Shown: one piece after another, positions 28,140-39,314 of the stretch
How positions within the stretch are numbered: the first letter of the stretch is position 1
How the letters are laid out: every line of letters starts with the position of its first letter
NCBI RefSeq assembly: GCF_003751305.1
Contig: NZ_RJKV01000002.1
Span: 372,001-436,000 of the forward strand
Length of the DNA: 64,000 nucleotides
Direction of reading: 5' to 3'
Source: Stenotrophomonas rhizophila
GTDB taxonomy: Bacteria > Pseudomonadota > Gammaproteobacteria > Xanthomonadales > Xanthomonadaceae
Translations under genes and position numbers: made by a program
Notes under the pieces: model-generated
What the model was told of the DNA's origin: nothing
Database searches by the model: none
Seen by the model: the letters and a program-made list of their open reading frames with translations, nothing else

Positions 28140-29504
28140 ATGTCTACCGCTTCCTCCACGCCGCGCCTCTCCCGGGAAGTGCGCGCCACCGGTCTGCTCG
28201 CGCTGCCGCTGGTTCTGGGCCATGTCTCCACCGGCCTGATCTCCTTCGTCGACAACGTGATCGCCGGTCACCACGGCACCGACACGCTCGCCGCCGTCAC
28301 CATCGGCACGGCGCTGCTGTGGCTGCCGATGCTGATCCCGATCGGCACCCTGATCTCGCTGACCGCCTCGGTCTCGCAGCTGCACGGTGCTGGCCGCGAG
28401 CGCGAGATCGGCCCCCTGTTCCGCCAGGCGTTGTGGCTGGCGCTGGGCCTGGGCCTGATCATGTTCACCTTCCTCACGGTGGTGCCGCCGTTGCTGCCGG
28501 CGTTCGGCATCGCGCCGGACATCGTGCCCGGCGCGACCGCGTTCCTGCATGCCGTGCGCTGGCGCGGCCCGGCGCTGACGCTGTACTTCTGCATGCGCTA
28601 CCTCAGCGAGGGGATGCACTGGACGCTGCCGACGATGCTGCTCGGCTTTGGGGGCCTGCTGGTGCTGGCGCCGCTGGGCTACGTGCTCTGCTACGGCAAG
28701 CTCGGCTTCCCCGAGCTGGGCGCCGAAGGCCTGGGCATGGCCTCGGCGATCATGATGTGGCTGCAGGCGCTGTGCTTTGCGGGCTATCTCTGGAAGACCA
28801 AGCGTTTCGCCCATCTGCAGCTGTTCGCGCACTTCGAGGCGCCGCGCTGGAGCGCGATCTGGGACCTGCTGCGGACCGGCCTGCCGATCGGCATCACCGT
28901 GCTGATGGAAGGTGGGTTGTTCATCGTCACCGCGCTGTTGATCGGGCGCCTGGGTGCGACCGAAGCGGCGTCGCACCAGATCGCCATCAACGTCGCCCAG
29001 CTGTGCTTCATGATCCCGATGGGCGTGGCCGAGGCCACCACGGTGCGGGTCGGTCACGCCGTCGGCAGTGGCAACGGGCTGGGCGTGCGCCGCGCGGCGA
29101 TCGCAGGATTGCTGATCATCCTGGGCACGCAGACCCTGTCCGCGCTGGTGCTGCTGTTCGGCCATGACGCCATCGTTGGCGTTTACACGAACGATCTGGG
29201 CGTGGCCGCCCTGGCCTCGACCCTGCTGCTGTATGCGGCCGCGTTCCAGTTCCCGGATGGCGTCCAGGTGCTCTCGGCCGGCGCGCTGCGCGGGCTGAAA
29301 GACACCCGCGTGCCGATGTTCATCGCCATGTTCTCGTACTGGGGCCTGGGCATGCCGCTCGGCGCCGGGCTGGGCCTGGGGCTGGGCATGGGCCCGCAGG
29401 GCATGTGGCTGGGGCTCATTCTGGGCCTGACCGCCGCCGCCATCCTGATGGCCTGGCGCCTGCGCGTGAGCAGCGCCCGCGCCGGCCTCCCTTCGACACC
29501 CTGA
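28140..29504 (+). CDS. MATE-family multidrug efflux protein (NorM-like)
   Basis: 454-residue cation-coupled exporter with twelve hydrophobic segments in two homologous halves (MATE fold). Recognisable elements: LALPLVLGHVSTGLISFVDNVIAG near the N-terminus (TM1), SASHQIAINV-like ASHQIAINVAQLCFMIPMG in the second half, and VRVGHAVGSGN. The ATG at 28140 is chosen over an upstream TTG. It is 119 bp from the DUF3106 gene and 75 bp from sppA; probably its own unit. Substrates cannot be predicted. Confidence 0.93.
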   Translation: MSTASSTPRLSREVRATGLLALPLVLGHVSTGLISFVDNVIAGHHGTDTLAAVTIGTALLWLPMLIPIGTLISLTASVSQLHGAGREREIGPLFRQALWLALGLGLIMFTFLTVVPPLLPAFGIAPDIVPGATAFLHAVRWRGPALTLYFCMRYLSEGMHWTLPTMLLGFGGLLVLAPLGYVLCYGKLGFPELGAEGLGMASAIMMWLQALCFAGYLWKTKRFAHLQLFAHFEAPRWSAIWDLLRTGLPIGITVLMEGGLFIVTALLIGRLGATEAASHQIAINVAQLCFMIPMGVAEATTVRVGHAVGSGNGLGVRRAAIAGLLIILGTQTLSALVLLFGHDAIVGVYTNDLGVAALASTLLLYAAAFQFPDGVQVLSAGALRGLKDTRVPMFIAMFSYWGLGMPLGAGLGLGLGMGPQGMWLGLILGLTAAAILMAWRLRVSSARAGLPSTP

Positions 29505-29579
29505 CTTGTGTCCGATGCCGGCGCGCCCGGCACCGGCTATTCTGGCACCACGGCAAGAAGCCACTTTGGAGTTACCCCC

Positions 29580-31487
29580 ATGAATCAACCCGCGCGTCGC
29601 AATCCCGTCGCCAGCTTCTTCATCGGGCTGTGGGATGTGATGAACTTTACCCGCCGGCTCATCCTCAACCTGGTGTTCTTCGGGTTGCTGTTCCTGATCC
29701 TGATCGTGTTCATCGTCGCGATGGGCAAGAGCGCGACCTCGAAGACGTCGCTGCAGGACCGCACGACCCTGGTGATCGCACCGGAAGGCCGGCTGGTTGA
29801 ACAGTTCAGTGCTGATCCGGTCAGCCGCGCGCTGGGCAAGGCGGTGGGCGACAAGAGCGCCGAAGAAATCCAGCTGCGCGATCTGATCCGCGCGCTGGAG
29901 GCCGCCAAGACCGACAAGAAGATCGAGCGCGTGGTGCTGGAGCTGGACAAGCTGCAGCCGAGCGGCTTCGCCTCGATGCGCGAAGTGACGGTTGCGCTGC
30001 AGGAGCTGCGCGCTGCCGGCAAGCAGGTCGTGGCGTTCAGCGAGAACATGAGCCAGTCGCAGTACCTGCTCGCCTCGCAGGCCAACGAGGTCTACCTCGA
30101 CCCGATGGGGGGCGTGGTGCTGGAAGGCCTGGGCCGCTACCGCCAGTACTTCCGCACCGGCCTGCAGGACAAGCTGGGCGTGGACGTGCACCTGTTCAAG
30201 GTGGGCGAGTACAAGTCGGCCGCCGAGCCGTACGTGCTCGATGCCGCTTCGCCGCAGGCCAAGGAAGCCGATCTGTTCTGGATGAACGATGTGTGGCAGC
30301 GCTACCTGGCCGACATCGCCAAGGCACGCAAGTTGGATCCGGCACAGCTGGCCGCCGGCATCGACACCATGCCCGAAGGCATCGCCGCTGCCGGTGGCGA
30401 CCTGGCCAAGTTCGCCCTGCAGCAGAAGCTGGTGGACGGCCTGAAGACGCGCGAGGAAGTGGATACCCTGCTGACCGAGCGTGGTGTCGCCGATGATGAC
30501 GCTGACGGTGGTTACCGCAACGTCGATCTGGATGCCTACCTGAGCGTGCTCGATGGCCGTCGTTCGCCGGTCGATTCGCGTCCGCAGGTGGCGGTGATCG
30601 TGGCGGCCGGTGAAATCTCCGGTGGCGATCTGCCGGCCGGTCGCATCGGTGGCGAGTCGACCTCGGCGCTGCTGCGTGAAGCACGCGACGACAAGGATGT
30701 GAAGGCCGTGGTGCTGCGCGTGAGCTCGCCGGGCGGTGAAGTGTTCGCCTCCGAGCAGATCCGCCGCGAAGTGGTCGCGCTGAAGGAAGCCGGCAAGCCG
30801 GTCGTGGTCTCGATGGGCGATCTGGCCGCCTCGGGCGGTTACTGGATCAGCATGAATGCCGATCGCATCTACGCCGACCCGTCCACGATCACCGGTTCGA
30901 TCGGCATCTTCGGCATGATCCCGAACGTGGCGCGCTCGCTGGACAAGATCGGCGTGCATACCGATGGCGTGGGTACCACCCGCTTCGCCGGCGCGTTCGA
31001 CATCACCCGCCCGATGGACCCGGCCGTGGGCCAGGTCATCCAGTCGGTGATCAACAAGGGCTACGCCGATTTCACCGGCAAGGTCGCCGCCGCGCGCAAC
31101 AAGCCGGTGGAAGCGGTTGATGAAGTCGCCCGCGGTCGCGTGTGGAGCGGTGCGCAGGCCAAGGAACGTGGCCTGGTCGATGACTTCGGCGGTCTGAAGG
31201 CTGCCGTGGCCGACGCCGCCAGCCGTGCCAAGCTGGGTGCGGATGACAAGTTCCGCGTGCGCTACATCGAGAAGGGCGCGACCCCGTTCGCGCAGTTCCT
31301 CAGCGGCTTCGCCGGCAGTCATGCCGGTGCCTGGATGCTGGGCGAATCGGGCATGGCCCGCCTGATGCTGGCCCGTTCGATGCCGGAGCTGGACACCCAG
31401 CTGCGCTTCGTCGAAGAGGCTGCACGCGATCCGCGCAACAACGCCGCGCCGGTCAAGACGCTGGTGTACTGCTTCTGCGGTCTGTAA
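29580..31487 (+). CDS. sppA: Signal peptide peptidase SppA, 67K type
   Basis: 635-residue membrane-anchored serine/lysine protease that degrades cleaved signal peptides on the periplasmic side. One N-terminal TM at about residues 27-48 (LILNLVFFGLLFLILIVFIV). The tandem-domain (long) form is present: general base Lys212 in VGEYKSAAEPY in the first half and nucleophile Ser418 in GDLAASGGYW in the second, matching the E. coli K209/S409 layout. GGAG lies ten bases before the ATG at 29580; an upstream in-frame codon at 29508 adds unrelated residues. A stem-loop follows at 31515. Confidence 0.96.
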   Translation: MNQPARRNPVASFFIGLWDVMNFTRRLILNLVFFGLLFLILIVFIVAMGKSATSKTSLQDRTTLVIAPEGRLVEQFSADPVSRALGKAVGDKSAEEIQLRDLIRALEAAKTDKKIERVVLELDKLQPSGFASMREVTVALQELRAAGKQVVAFSENMSQSQYLLASQANEVYLDPMGGVVLEGLGRYRQYFRTGLQDKLGVDVHLFKVGEYKSAAEPYVLDAASPQAKEADLFWMNDVWQRYLADIAKARKLDPAQLAAGIDTMPEGIAAAGGDLAKFALQQKLVDGLKTREEVDTLLTERGVADDDADGGYRNVDLDAYLSVLDGRRSPVDSRPQVAVIVAAGEISGGDLPAGRIGGESTSALLREARDDKDVKAVVLRVSSPGGEVFASEQIRREVVALKEAGKPVVVSMGDLAASGGYWISMNADRIYADPSTITGSIGIFGMIPNVARSLDKIGVHTDGVGTTRFAGAFDITRPMDPAVGQVIQSVINKGYADFTGKVAAARNKPVEAVDEVARGRVWSGAQAKERGLVDDFGGLKAAVADAASRAKLGADDKFRVRYIEKGATPFAQFLSGFAGSHAGAWMLGESGMARLMLARSMPELDTQLRFVEEAARDPRNNAAPVKTLVYCFCGL

Positions 31488-31514
31488 GCGGCATCAGCGG
31501 TTCGGTGTGACACA

Positions 31515-31542
31515 AGAACGCCCGGCCTGTGCCGGGCGTTCT
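31515..31542. terminator. Stem-loop between sppA and convergent lipoprotein gene
   Basis: Perfect 12-bp stem AGAACGCCCGGC / GCCGGGCGTTCT with CTGT loop. No long T-run on either side, so termination strength is uncertain, but it lies exactly between two convergent genes and could serve both. Confidence 0.7.
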
Positions 31543-31560
31543 GCTATCTGGTCGCTGGGC

Positions 31561-31797
31561 TCACGGCCGGGGCGGGGTGTCGCCGCCGGTGGCGCGGTCC
31601 ACCTCGGCAGCTTGCGCGTCGGCGGTCTTCTGCAACGTATCGCCCACGCTCCTGGCGCGGTCGATCGGCTGCTGGATGGCCTCGCGCAGTTCGGTGGCCT
31701 GCGGTTCCGGCGGTGTATCCGGCGCCGGGGGCACCGGGCGGTTGCAGGCGCTCAGCGCGATCATCGCGAGCAGCGGCAGGGCAGTACGGATCGTCAT
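31561..31797 (-). CDS. Small lipoprotein
   Basis: 78 residues: lipoprotein signal peptide with lipobox LSAC (cysteine at about residue 18), then a short proline-rich stretch ([15 protein letters not shown]) and a helical segment ([21 protein letters not shown]). No known domain recognised. It probably sits in the envelope. Convergent with sppA, divergent from the SDR gene. Confidence 0.78.
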   Translation of the reverse strand: MTIRTALPLLAMIALSACNRPVPPAPDTPPEPQATELREAIQQPIDRARSVGDTLQKTADAQAAEVDRATGGDTPPRP

Positions 31798-31910
31798 GGC
31801 AACCTCCCTCGTTGAGCGGGTAGCGGAGCATCAGTGTCCCACCGCCTCGCGCATCGCGCGTGACGGCGTCCGGCGTGCCGGCCATCGCGCGTTATCCTAT
31901 CCGGGCCGCA

Positions 31911-31932
31911 CCATGGGTGCCGCATCCCATGG
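31911..31932. promoter_or_regulatory. Inverted repeat upstream of the SDR gene
   Basis: CCATGGG (31911-31917) and CCCATGG (31926-31932) form a perfect 7-bp inverted repeat with an 8-base spacer. It lies between a TATCCT hexamer (31893-31898) and the AGGAGA ribosome-binding site (31941-31946), a fitting place for a repressor operator or a 5'-UTR hairpin. Confidence 0.45.
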
Positions 31933-31951
31933 ATCACCGCAGGAGAAGCAC

Positions 31952-32728
31952 GTGAGCGCGCAACGTTGGCGACTGGATGGACAGACCGCATTGATCACCG
32001 GCGCCAGTGCCGGCATCGGCTTGGCGATCGCGCGCGAACTGCTGGGCTTCGGTGCGGACCTGCTGATCGTCGGCCGCGATGCCGATGCGCTGGAAATGGC
32101 CCGCGACGAACTGGCCGATGCCTTCCCGGACCGCGACATCCATGGCCTGGCTGCCGACGTGTCCGACGACGAGGACCGCCGCGACATCCTGGACTGGGTG
32201 GAAGACCACAGCGATGGACTGCACATCCTGGTCAACAATGCCGGTGGCAACATCAGCAAGCCGGCCACCGAATACACCGAAGACGAGTGGCGCGGGATTT
32301 TCGAGACCAACCTGTTTTCGGCGTTCGAGCTGTCGCGTTATGCGCATCCGCTGCTGGCGCGGCACGCGGCCTCGGCGATCGTCAACGTCGGCAGCGTGTC
32401 CGGCCTGATCCACGTGCGCAGCGGCGCGGTGTATGGCATGACCAAGGCCGCGATGCACCAGATGACCCGCAACCTGGCCGTGGAGTGGGCCGAGGACGGA
32501 ATCCGCGTCAACGCCGTCGCGCCGTGGTACATCCGCACCCGGCGTACGTCCGGGCCGTTGTCTGATCCGGACTACTACGACCAGGTGATCGAGCGGACCC
32601 CGATGCGCCGTATCGGCGAACCGGAAGAGGTGGCGGCGGCGGTCGGTTTTCTGTGCCTGCCGGCCTCCAGCTACGTCACCGGTGAGTGCATCGCGGTGGA
32701 TGGCGGGTTCCTGCGCTACGGGTTCTGA
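31952..32728 (+). CDS. Short-chain dehydrogenase/reductase (tropinone-reductase-like SDR)
   Basis: 258-residue classical SDR. Cofactor motif [16 protein letters not shown], acidic-site [16 protein letters not shown], and the Ser-Tyr-Lys catalytic set (VNVGSVSG and YGMTKAA). C-terminal [17 protein letters not shown] is typical. The absence of an acidic residue after the second beta strand (LIVGRDADA) leans toward NADP(H), weakly. GTG start with AGGAGA five bases upstream; longer frames overlap the divergent lipoprotein gene. Plant tropinone-reductase-like bacterial SDRs are mostly uncharacterised, so the substrate is unknown. Confidence 0.93.
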   Translation: MSAQRWRLDGQTALITGASAGIGLAIARELLGFGADLLIVGRDADALEMARDELADAFPDRDIHGLAADVSDDEDRRDILDWVEDHSDGLHILVNNAGGNISKPATEYTEDEWRGIFETNLFSAFELSRYAHPLLARHAASAIVNVGSVSGLIHVRSGAVYGMTKAAMHQMTRNLAVEWAEDGIRVNAVAPWYIRTRRTSGPLSDPDYYDQVIERTPMRRIGEPEEVAAAVGFLCLPASSYVTGECIAVDGGFLRYGF

Positions 32729-32748
32729 GCCGGCCAGCGACCGGCACT
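32729..32748. repeat. SMAG-like palindrome (degenerate)
   Basis: GCCGGCCAGCGACCGGCAC is an imperfect copy of the palindrome seen at 23.8 and 50.2 kb (one mismatch in the arms), located between the convergent stop codons of the SDR and DUF4124-type genes. Confidence 0.6.
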
Positions 32749-32753
32749 GCCGG

Positions 32754-33404
32754 TCACGGCACCGGGCAATCGCTGTCGGCCAACACCGCTTCCAGACGCG
32801 CGCGCTCGGCGGTCGCCGCGGCCTGGTTGTCCGGGGCCGCGAAGCGCTCGCGGCCCCGCGCATCGCGGAAGCGCTGCTGCCAGCCGCTGCATCGCTGTTC
32901 CTCCGCCATCGGCTGGCAGGCGTCGCGCACCACTTCGCAGCTCGCCGCATTGCTCGGCGCATGACTGCCCCCCAGGCCGGTAAGGGCCAGCGATTCGCAG
33001 CGAGACGGGGCGGGCTCGCGCTCATGCAGGTAGCGGCCGCCATCGGCGGAGACGCACTGATAGATCTCCGGCAGCGGTGGCCTGGGCGGCCCTGCAGCGT
33101 CCTGCACGGCCGTGGAGGGCTCAGGGCGCAGCGCAGCGCTGTCGAGCAGACCACTGGCTTCGTCGCCGTCCTGCGGCAGCGGCGGCATGCTGTATTCGGT
33201 GGTGGGGGCGGTCGGCGCATTCCCGGTCACGGCCGGGCCACGCACCGGCGCGCTGATCCGCTGGATGCGCTGTTCGCTGCCAGCGGGGCACGCGACGCTC
33301 TGGATGGTCAGGCTGCCGCCGGCATCGGTGCAGCGAAAGAACACCGATTCGTCCGCCGCAGCGGGCAGGCTCACCAGCACCATAAGCAGCAGGGACCGTT
33401 TCAT
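32754..33404 (-). CDS. Exported DUF4124-type protein, second of a pair
   Basis: 216 residues with signal peptide (MKRSLLLMVLVSLPAAA, then DESVFFRC). The N-terminal segment DESVFFRCTDAGGSLTIQSVACPAGSE follows the DUF4124 pattern, a small beta domain with paired cysteines (F-x-C-x-D-x-x-G, then C-P). A second Cys-containing repeat (IYQCVSADGGRYLHE) and Cys-rich C-terminal part (CEVVRDACQPMAEEQRC) are probably disulfide bonded in the periplasm. It overlaps the upstream paralogue by four bases. Function unknown. Confidence 0.8.
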   Translation of the reverse strand: MKRSLLLMVLVSLPAAADESVFFRCTDAGGSLTIQSVACPAGSEQRIQRISAPVRGPAVTGNAPTAPTTEYSMPPLPQDGDEASGLLDSAALRPEPSTAVQDAAGPPRPPLPEIYQCVSADGGRYLHEREPAPSRCESLALTGLGGSHAPSNAASCEVVRDACQPMAEEQRCSGWQQRFRDARGRERFAAPDNQAAATAERARLEAVLADSDCPVP

Positions 33405-34204
33405 GCCCCGCCGCAGTCCTGGTCCAGGCGCGCATCGATCCCGCGCTGCTCGCGGGTCAGCGCGTCGCGCTCGCCCTGCAGCGCACTGTTGTAGCGGCGG
33501 ATCAGGTCCCAGCGCCGGTCCTTCAACCGCGAACAGACTTCATGAGCGGGCAGCGCATGGCATTCGTCGCGCACCAGCACGTTGCCGGCAGGCATCACCA
33601 CGCTGTTTTCCACGCCGGGGTACGGATAACCGCCACCTTCCCAGTGCGAGCTGCCACCGCCGATGTTGATGCTGCCGCCGACCCGTGAGCCGCTGCCGCT
33701 GACGGAGAGCGAGCCGCCGCTGCTGCGCACCGAACCACTGCCCATCGGCGCGATTGGTGGCAGCGGGCGTGACGGTGGATAGCCGCCCGATGGCGGCCTC
33801 GGTCCGGGACGATAGGGCAGATAGGCATTGGTCCAGATCGGGACCCAGCGCGGATTACCTTCGTTGCTGTCGCTGACGTAGGTGTCGCCCTCGCTGGTGC
33901 TGCACTCGTACATCGGCTGCGGCGGCTGCACGTGCACGTAGCGCACTTCGCGCTCGGGCGCTCGCGGTGCAGGCGCCGGGTCGGGCCCGCGGTCGCTGCG
34001 TACCACGCGCGGGGCGGGATCGCGCGGGCGCTGCAGGTCGCGCACTTCCTGCCGGCCTTCGCGGCACGGTGCGTCCTGCAGCGAGACGGCGCCACTGCTG
34101 CCGACGCAGCGATACACGCGCACGTTGTCGCTCTGCGCCGCCGCAGGCACGACAGGGCTCAGCAGTGCGGACAGGAACAAGCACAGGGCAGGGCGCAGGG
34201 TCAT
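33401..34204 (-). CDS. Exported DUF4124-type protein, first of a pair
   Basis: 267 residues. Signal peptide MTLRPALCLFLSALLSPVVPAAA, then a DUF4124-like module (VRVYRCVGSSGAVSLQDAPC), a proline/arginine linker, a second Cys module (YECSTSEGDTYVSDSNEG), and a Gly/Ser-rich stretch (GSGSVRSSGGSLSVSGSGS) before a conserved Cys-containing C-terminus (CHALPAHEVCSRLKDRRW). Start chosen at the signal peptide; the frame extends 39 unrelated residues further. Coupled by ATGA to the next gene. Role unknown, probably envelope. Confidence 0.8.
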   Translation of the reverse strand: MTLRPALCLFLSALLSPVVPAAAQSDNVRVYRCVGSSGAVSLQDAPCREGRQEVRDLQRPRDPAPRVVRSDRGPDPAPAPRAPEREVRYVHVQPPQPMYECSTSEGDTYVSDSNEGNPRWVPIWTNAYLPYRPGPRPPSGGYPPSRPLPPIAPMGSGSVRSSGGSLSVSGSGSRVGGSINIGGGSSHWEGGGYPYPGVENSVVMPAGNVLVRDECHALPAHEVCSRLKDRRWDLIRRYNSALQGERDALTREQRGIDARLDQDCGGA

Positions 34205-34247
34205 GCGCTCAGTGTGCGGGTTTGCTCCCCGCCACGCAAAAGCCGGC

Positions 34248-34808
34248 TCAGCTGCGCAATACCTGGCCGCTGAGCGCATCGCGGATCGGCGTGGGCTGTG
34301 CCAGGCCACCGGTCTGGCCATCGATCAGGCCATCGAGCATTGCCAGCAGGCGCGGGTCCAGTTCGGCGCGTGTGCGTGCCGGCGGCTCGCCGGCGAGGTT
34401 GGCACTGGTGGAGACCAGGGGGCCTCCCCAAGCGCGGCACAGCGCGGCGACCAGGGGGTGCGCGCTGATGCGCACCGCGATGCCGCTGTGCTCGCCGGTG
34501 ATCCAGCGCGGCGCACGTTCGCCGGCGGGCAGGATCCAGGTATTGGCGCCGGGCCAGCTGGCCAGCACCGCGCCTTGGCGATCCAGCGGCAGCGCGTCCA
34601 TCCGTACCCAGCCGTCCAGCTGGGCGGGATCGGCGGCGACCAGGATCATCCCCTTCTCGACCGGCCGTTGTTTGAGCTGCAGCAGCTTCATCACCGCCGC
34701 TTCGTGCGCGGGATCGCAGCCCAGGCCCCAGACGGCTTCGGTGGGATAGGCGATCACCCCGCCGGCGCGCAGCGCAGGCAGGGCAGTGTCCACAGTGAGT
34801 TCGTTCAT
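34248..34808 (-). CDS. tsaC: Threonylcarbamoyl-AMP synthase TsaC (Sua5/YrdC family)
   Basis: 186-residue single-domain YrdC-type enzyme that makes threonylcarbamoyl-AMP from Thr, bicarbonate and ATP for the t6A37 tRNA modification. Diagnostic features are GGVIAYPTEAVWGLGCDP near residues 16-33, KQRPVEKGMILVA, and STSANLAGEPPA. It sits with topA, smg, dprA and divergent def-fmt-rsmB, the same neighbourhood as in E. coli (smf-smg-yrdD-tsaC), which supports TsaC rather than YciO. Confidence 0.95.
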   Translation of the reverse strand: MNELTVDTALPALRAGGVIAYPTEAVWGLGCDPAHEAAVMKLLQLKQRPVEKGMILVAADPAQLDGWVRMDALPLDRQGAVLASWPGANTWILPAGERAPRWITGEHSGIAVRISAHPLVAALCRAWGGPLVSTSANLAGEPPARTRAELDPRLLAMLDGLIDGQTGGLAQPTPIRDALSGQVLRS

Positions 34809-34875
34809 GACAGGCGGGCCGGATGCATGGCCCGCATTATCCTCCCGCCGTGGCGGGAGGGGTCAACCAAGGCGA

Positions 34876-37377
<2,502 letters not shown>

Positions 37378-37386
37378 GGCGTCAGG

Positions 37387-37392
37387 ATTCTA
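37387..37392 (-). promoter_or_regulatory. Putative -10 of topA
   Basis: TAGAAT on the minus strand, ending nine bases before the topA ATG. No convincing -35 at 17 bp. A transcript starting at the normal distance would begin within a few bases of the start codon. Confidence 0.5.
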
Positions 37393-37472
37393 TGGGCAGG
37401 GCCCCGGGGAGGGCCGCTAGGGTGGAGCAAATGGCCGCATTAGTGAAGCGGCGCGGGCGATATACATAAACC

Positions 37473-37499
37473 GAACGCCCGGGGGTGGGCCGGGCGTTC
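37473..37499. terminator. Stem-loop upstream of topA / downstream of GYF-RDD gene
   Basis: GAACGCCCGG (37473-37482) and CCGGGCGTTC (37490-37499), perfect 10-bp stem. On the minus strand it would follow the GYF-RDD gene and precede topA; no long U-tract. A second hairpin lies 33 bases away at 37532-37552. Confidence 0.6.
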
Positions 37500-37531
37500 A
37501 GCTTTCTTGCCTATTAGTGGAATCACGCCGG

Positions 37532-37552
37532 GGCCGCTTGTGTCAAGCGGCC
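37532..37552. terminator. Stem-loop after the GYF-RDD gene
   Basis: GGCCGCTTG (37532-37540), TGT loop, CAAGCGGCC (37544-37552): perfect 9-bp stem just beyond the stop codon of the GYF-RDD gene. No poly-U on either strand. It could be a terminator or an RNA-stabilising 3' hairpin. Confidence 0.55.
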
Positions 37553-37572
37553 GGGTGTGAGGATTGCCTGGA

Positions 37573-38481
37573 TCAGGACATCGAGGCGATCACGCCGATC
37601 ATGGCCAGCATCACGCCGAACAGGGCCACCACGGCCAGTGCGGCGATGACCAGGATCACGATGGTGACCGTGCCCAGGCCGCGCTGCTGCAGCTCCGGAT
37701 GCTCGGTGAAGGCCCACTTGTCGACCACCAGGGTGTCGCACATCATGTCGTGCAGCGCCTGCTTGCGCTCGGTGAAGGCGGCCATGATGAAACCGATCAT
37801 CAGGATCAGGCTGCTCACGATGGTGGCCAGGTAGCGGCAGAAGGCCCGCAGGAAGCTGATCCGCTCGCCATTGCCGCGCACGACCTTGATGCCGACGGCC
37901 ATCTTGCCCAGCGTGGCGCCACCGCGCGAGGCGTGGAAGCCGGCGTAATAGCCGATGCTGATCACCATGCTGAGCAGCATCACCACCAGCGTCAGCGCGA
38001 CCTGGACGCCCTCGTTGCCCGAGCTGACGCCCATCACGTTGATGATCATGCTCAGCGGCAGGGTGACCACGGTCAGCAGGATGTAGTCGATGAAGTAGGC
38101 GGCGTAACGTTTCCAGAAGCCGGCATAGACCACCTCCTGGCCACTGACCACGGCGGTGTTGGCATAGCCGGTGGCCGCGGCAGGCGCGGTGTACGGCGAG
38201 TAGGTACCACCGCCGGTGCCCGGCAGTGGCGCAGTGCCGTTGTCGATGGCGGTGTAATCGCCGCGCAGGTCGATGCCACTGCCGACCGTGCTGGCCGTAC
38301 TGGCCAGATGCTGCAGCTGCAGCTCATCGACGGCCTCGGACAGCGGTGCCCACTGCGCGAACCCTTCCCGCCACACCAGCGTGGTCAGGGTGATCTCACC
38401 CCGCTGGAAGCGCTGGCGCATGTCGTCTGCGCTCAGCGGTCCCTGACGTTCCTGGCCATCGGCGAAATACCACTCAGTCAT
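37573..38481 (-). CDS. GYF_2-domain / RDD-family membrane protein
   Basis: 302 residues. An N-terminal GYF_2 domain (about 1-50: EWYFADGQERQGPLSADDMRQ, then TLVWREGFAQW) is joined by a Gly/Thr/Pro-rich linker to an RDD-type membrane domain (about 118-300) with signature FWKRYAAYFIDYILL, GATLGKMAVGIKVV and RKQALHDMMCDTLVV. A fifth hydrophobic segment ends the protein. GYF domains bind proline-rich peptides; RDD proteins are thought to be transporters. It lies between topA and a second GYF_2 gene, 45 bp apart from the latter, so the pair is likely cotranscribed. Confidence 0.9.
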   Translation of the reverse strand: MTEWYFADGQERQGPLSADDMRQRFQRGEITLTTLVWREGFAQWAPLSEAVDELQLQHLASTASTVGSGIDLRGDYTAIDNGTAPLPGTGGGTYSPYTAPAAATGYANTAVVSGQEVVYAGFWKRYAAYFIDYILLTVVTLPLSMIINVMGVSSGNEGVQVALTLVVMLLSMVISIGYYAGFHASRGGATLGKMAVGIKVVRGNGERISFLRAFCRYLATIVSSLILMIGFIMAAFTERKQALHDMMCDTLVVDKWAFTEHPELQQRGLGTVTIVILVIAALAVVALFGVMLAMIGVIASMS

Positions 38482-38526
38482 TGCTTCAATCCCCTGTTGG
38501 GTGCATCCATGGACATCTGTCCGTTA

Positions 38527-39276
38527 TCAGCCGCGGCAATCCTGCGGCAGGTACGTGTCGTCGGGCTCGCCGCTGCATTCCCAGTGCTGCTGCTCACCGT
38601 CGTAATCCAGCCACAGCAGCTTGCCGTCCAGCGAGGTGCTGCCGGGTACGGTCAGTTCGGCTTCCACGCCGCAGTGGCCATTGTCGAAACGGCCGATCCG
38701 CACGGCGCCGACGGCACCGGCGGCGTAGCTTTCGGCTGGCTGGAAGCCCTCGTCATCGTTGACCGGGCAGCGGCCATGTTCGCTGGCGAACTCGGCCACG
38801 GCGGACTTGATCGGGGCCAGCGTGGCGATCGCCTCGGTGGTCTTGCTACGAGCGACATACTCGCGGTATGCCGGTACCGCCAGCACCGCAAGCACGCCGC
38901 CGACGATCAGCACCAGCACGGCGAACACAGCCGCGATGATGCCCACGATCGCACAGCCGCTCAGGCCCTTGCGGGGCGGCGGCACGGCGGTAGGGTCGAT
39001 GCTCGGAGCGGGCGTGATGGGCGCGACGGGCGCGGCAGGCAGTGCCGGCGGGACAGCGGGATCAGGCGTGATCGCCTCCACCGCCTCGGTGGCAGGAGCG
39101 ATGTCCAGACCGATCTCGGCCGCCACGGATTCCAAGGGCTGCCACTGCGCCATGCCGTCGCGCCACACCAGCGTATCCAGCGCGATGCGGCTGGAACGGT
39201 AGAGCGCGATCAACTCGTCAGCAGGCAGCGGACCGCGCTGCTGACTGTTTCCTTCTGCAAAGAACCACTGGTCCAC
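38527..39276 (-). CDS. GYF_2 domain fused to a pilin-like membrane domain
   Basis: 249 residues. A GYF_2 domain (about 1-50: QWFFAEGNSQQRGPLPADEL, then TLVWRDGMAQW) is followed by a Pro/Ala linker (51-102), one hydrophobic helix (about 106-134), and directly after it LAVPAYREYVARSKTTEAI plus LAPIKSAVAEFASEHGRCP. That last part reads like the alpha-1 helix and start of a type IV pilin globular domain, with a C-terminal Cys pair (CGVEAEL, CSGEPDD). There is no prepilin-peptidase GFTLIE site, so it should stay membrane anchored with the GYF domain cytoplasmic. Function unknown. Confidence 0.82.
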   Translation of the reverse strand: MDQWFFAEGNSQQRGPLPADELIALYRSSRIALDTLVWRDGMAQWQPLESVAAEIGLDIAPATEAVEAITPDPAVPPALPAAPVAPITPAPSIDPTAVPPPRKGLSGCAIVGIIAAVFAVLVLIVGGVLAVLAVPAYREYVARSKTTEAIATLAPIKSAVAEFASEHGRCPVNDDEGFQPAESYAAGAVGAVRIGRFDNGHCGVEAELTVPGSTSLDGKLLWLDYDGEQQHWECSGEPDDTYLPQDCRG

Positions 39277-39314
39277 CGGCCCGCTCCTGAATGCGCAAGG
39301 CGCTCAGTGTAAGG

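Noticed and set aside
28035..31322. A 1095-codon open frame on the minus strand antisense to the MATE and sppA genes.
   Set aside because: Composition (His, Gln, Arg and Ala rich without domain structure) is that of a GC-rich shadow frame; both sense-strand genes are clear, full-length family members.
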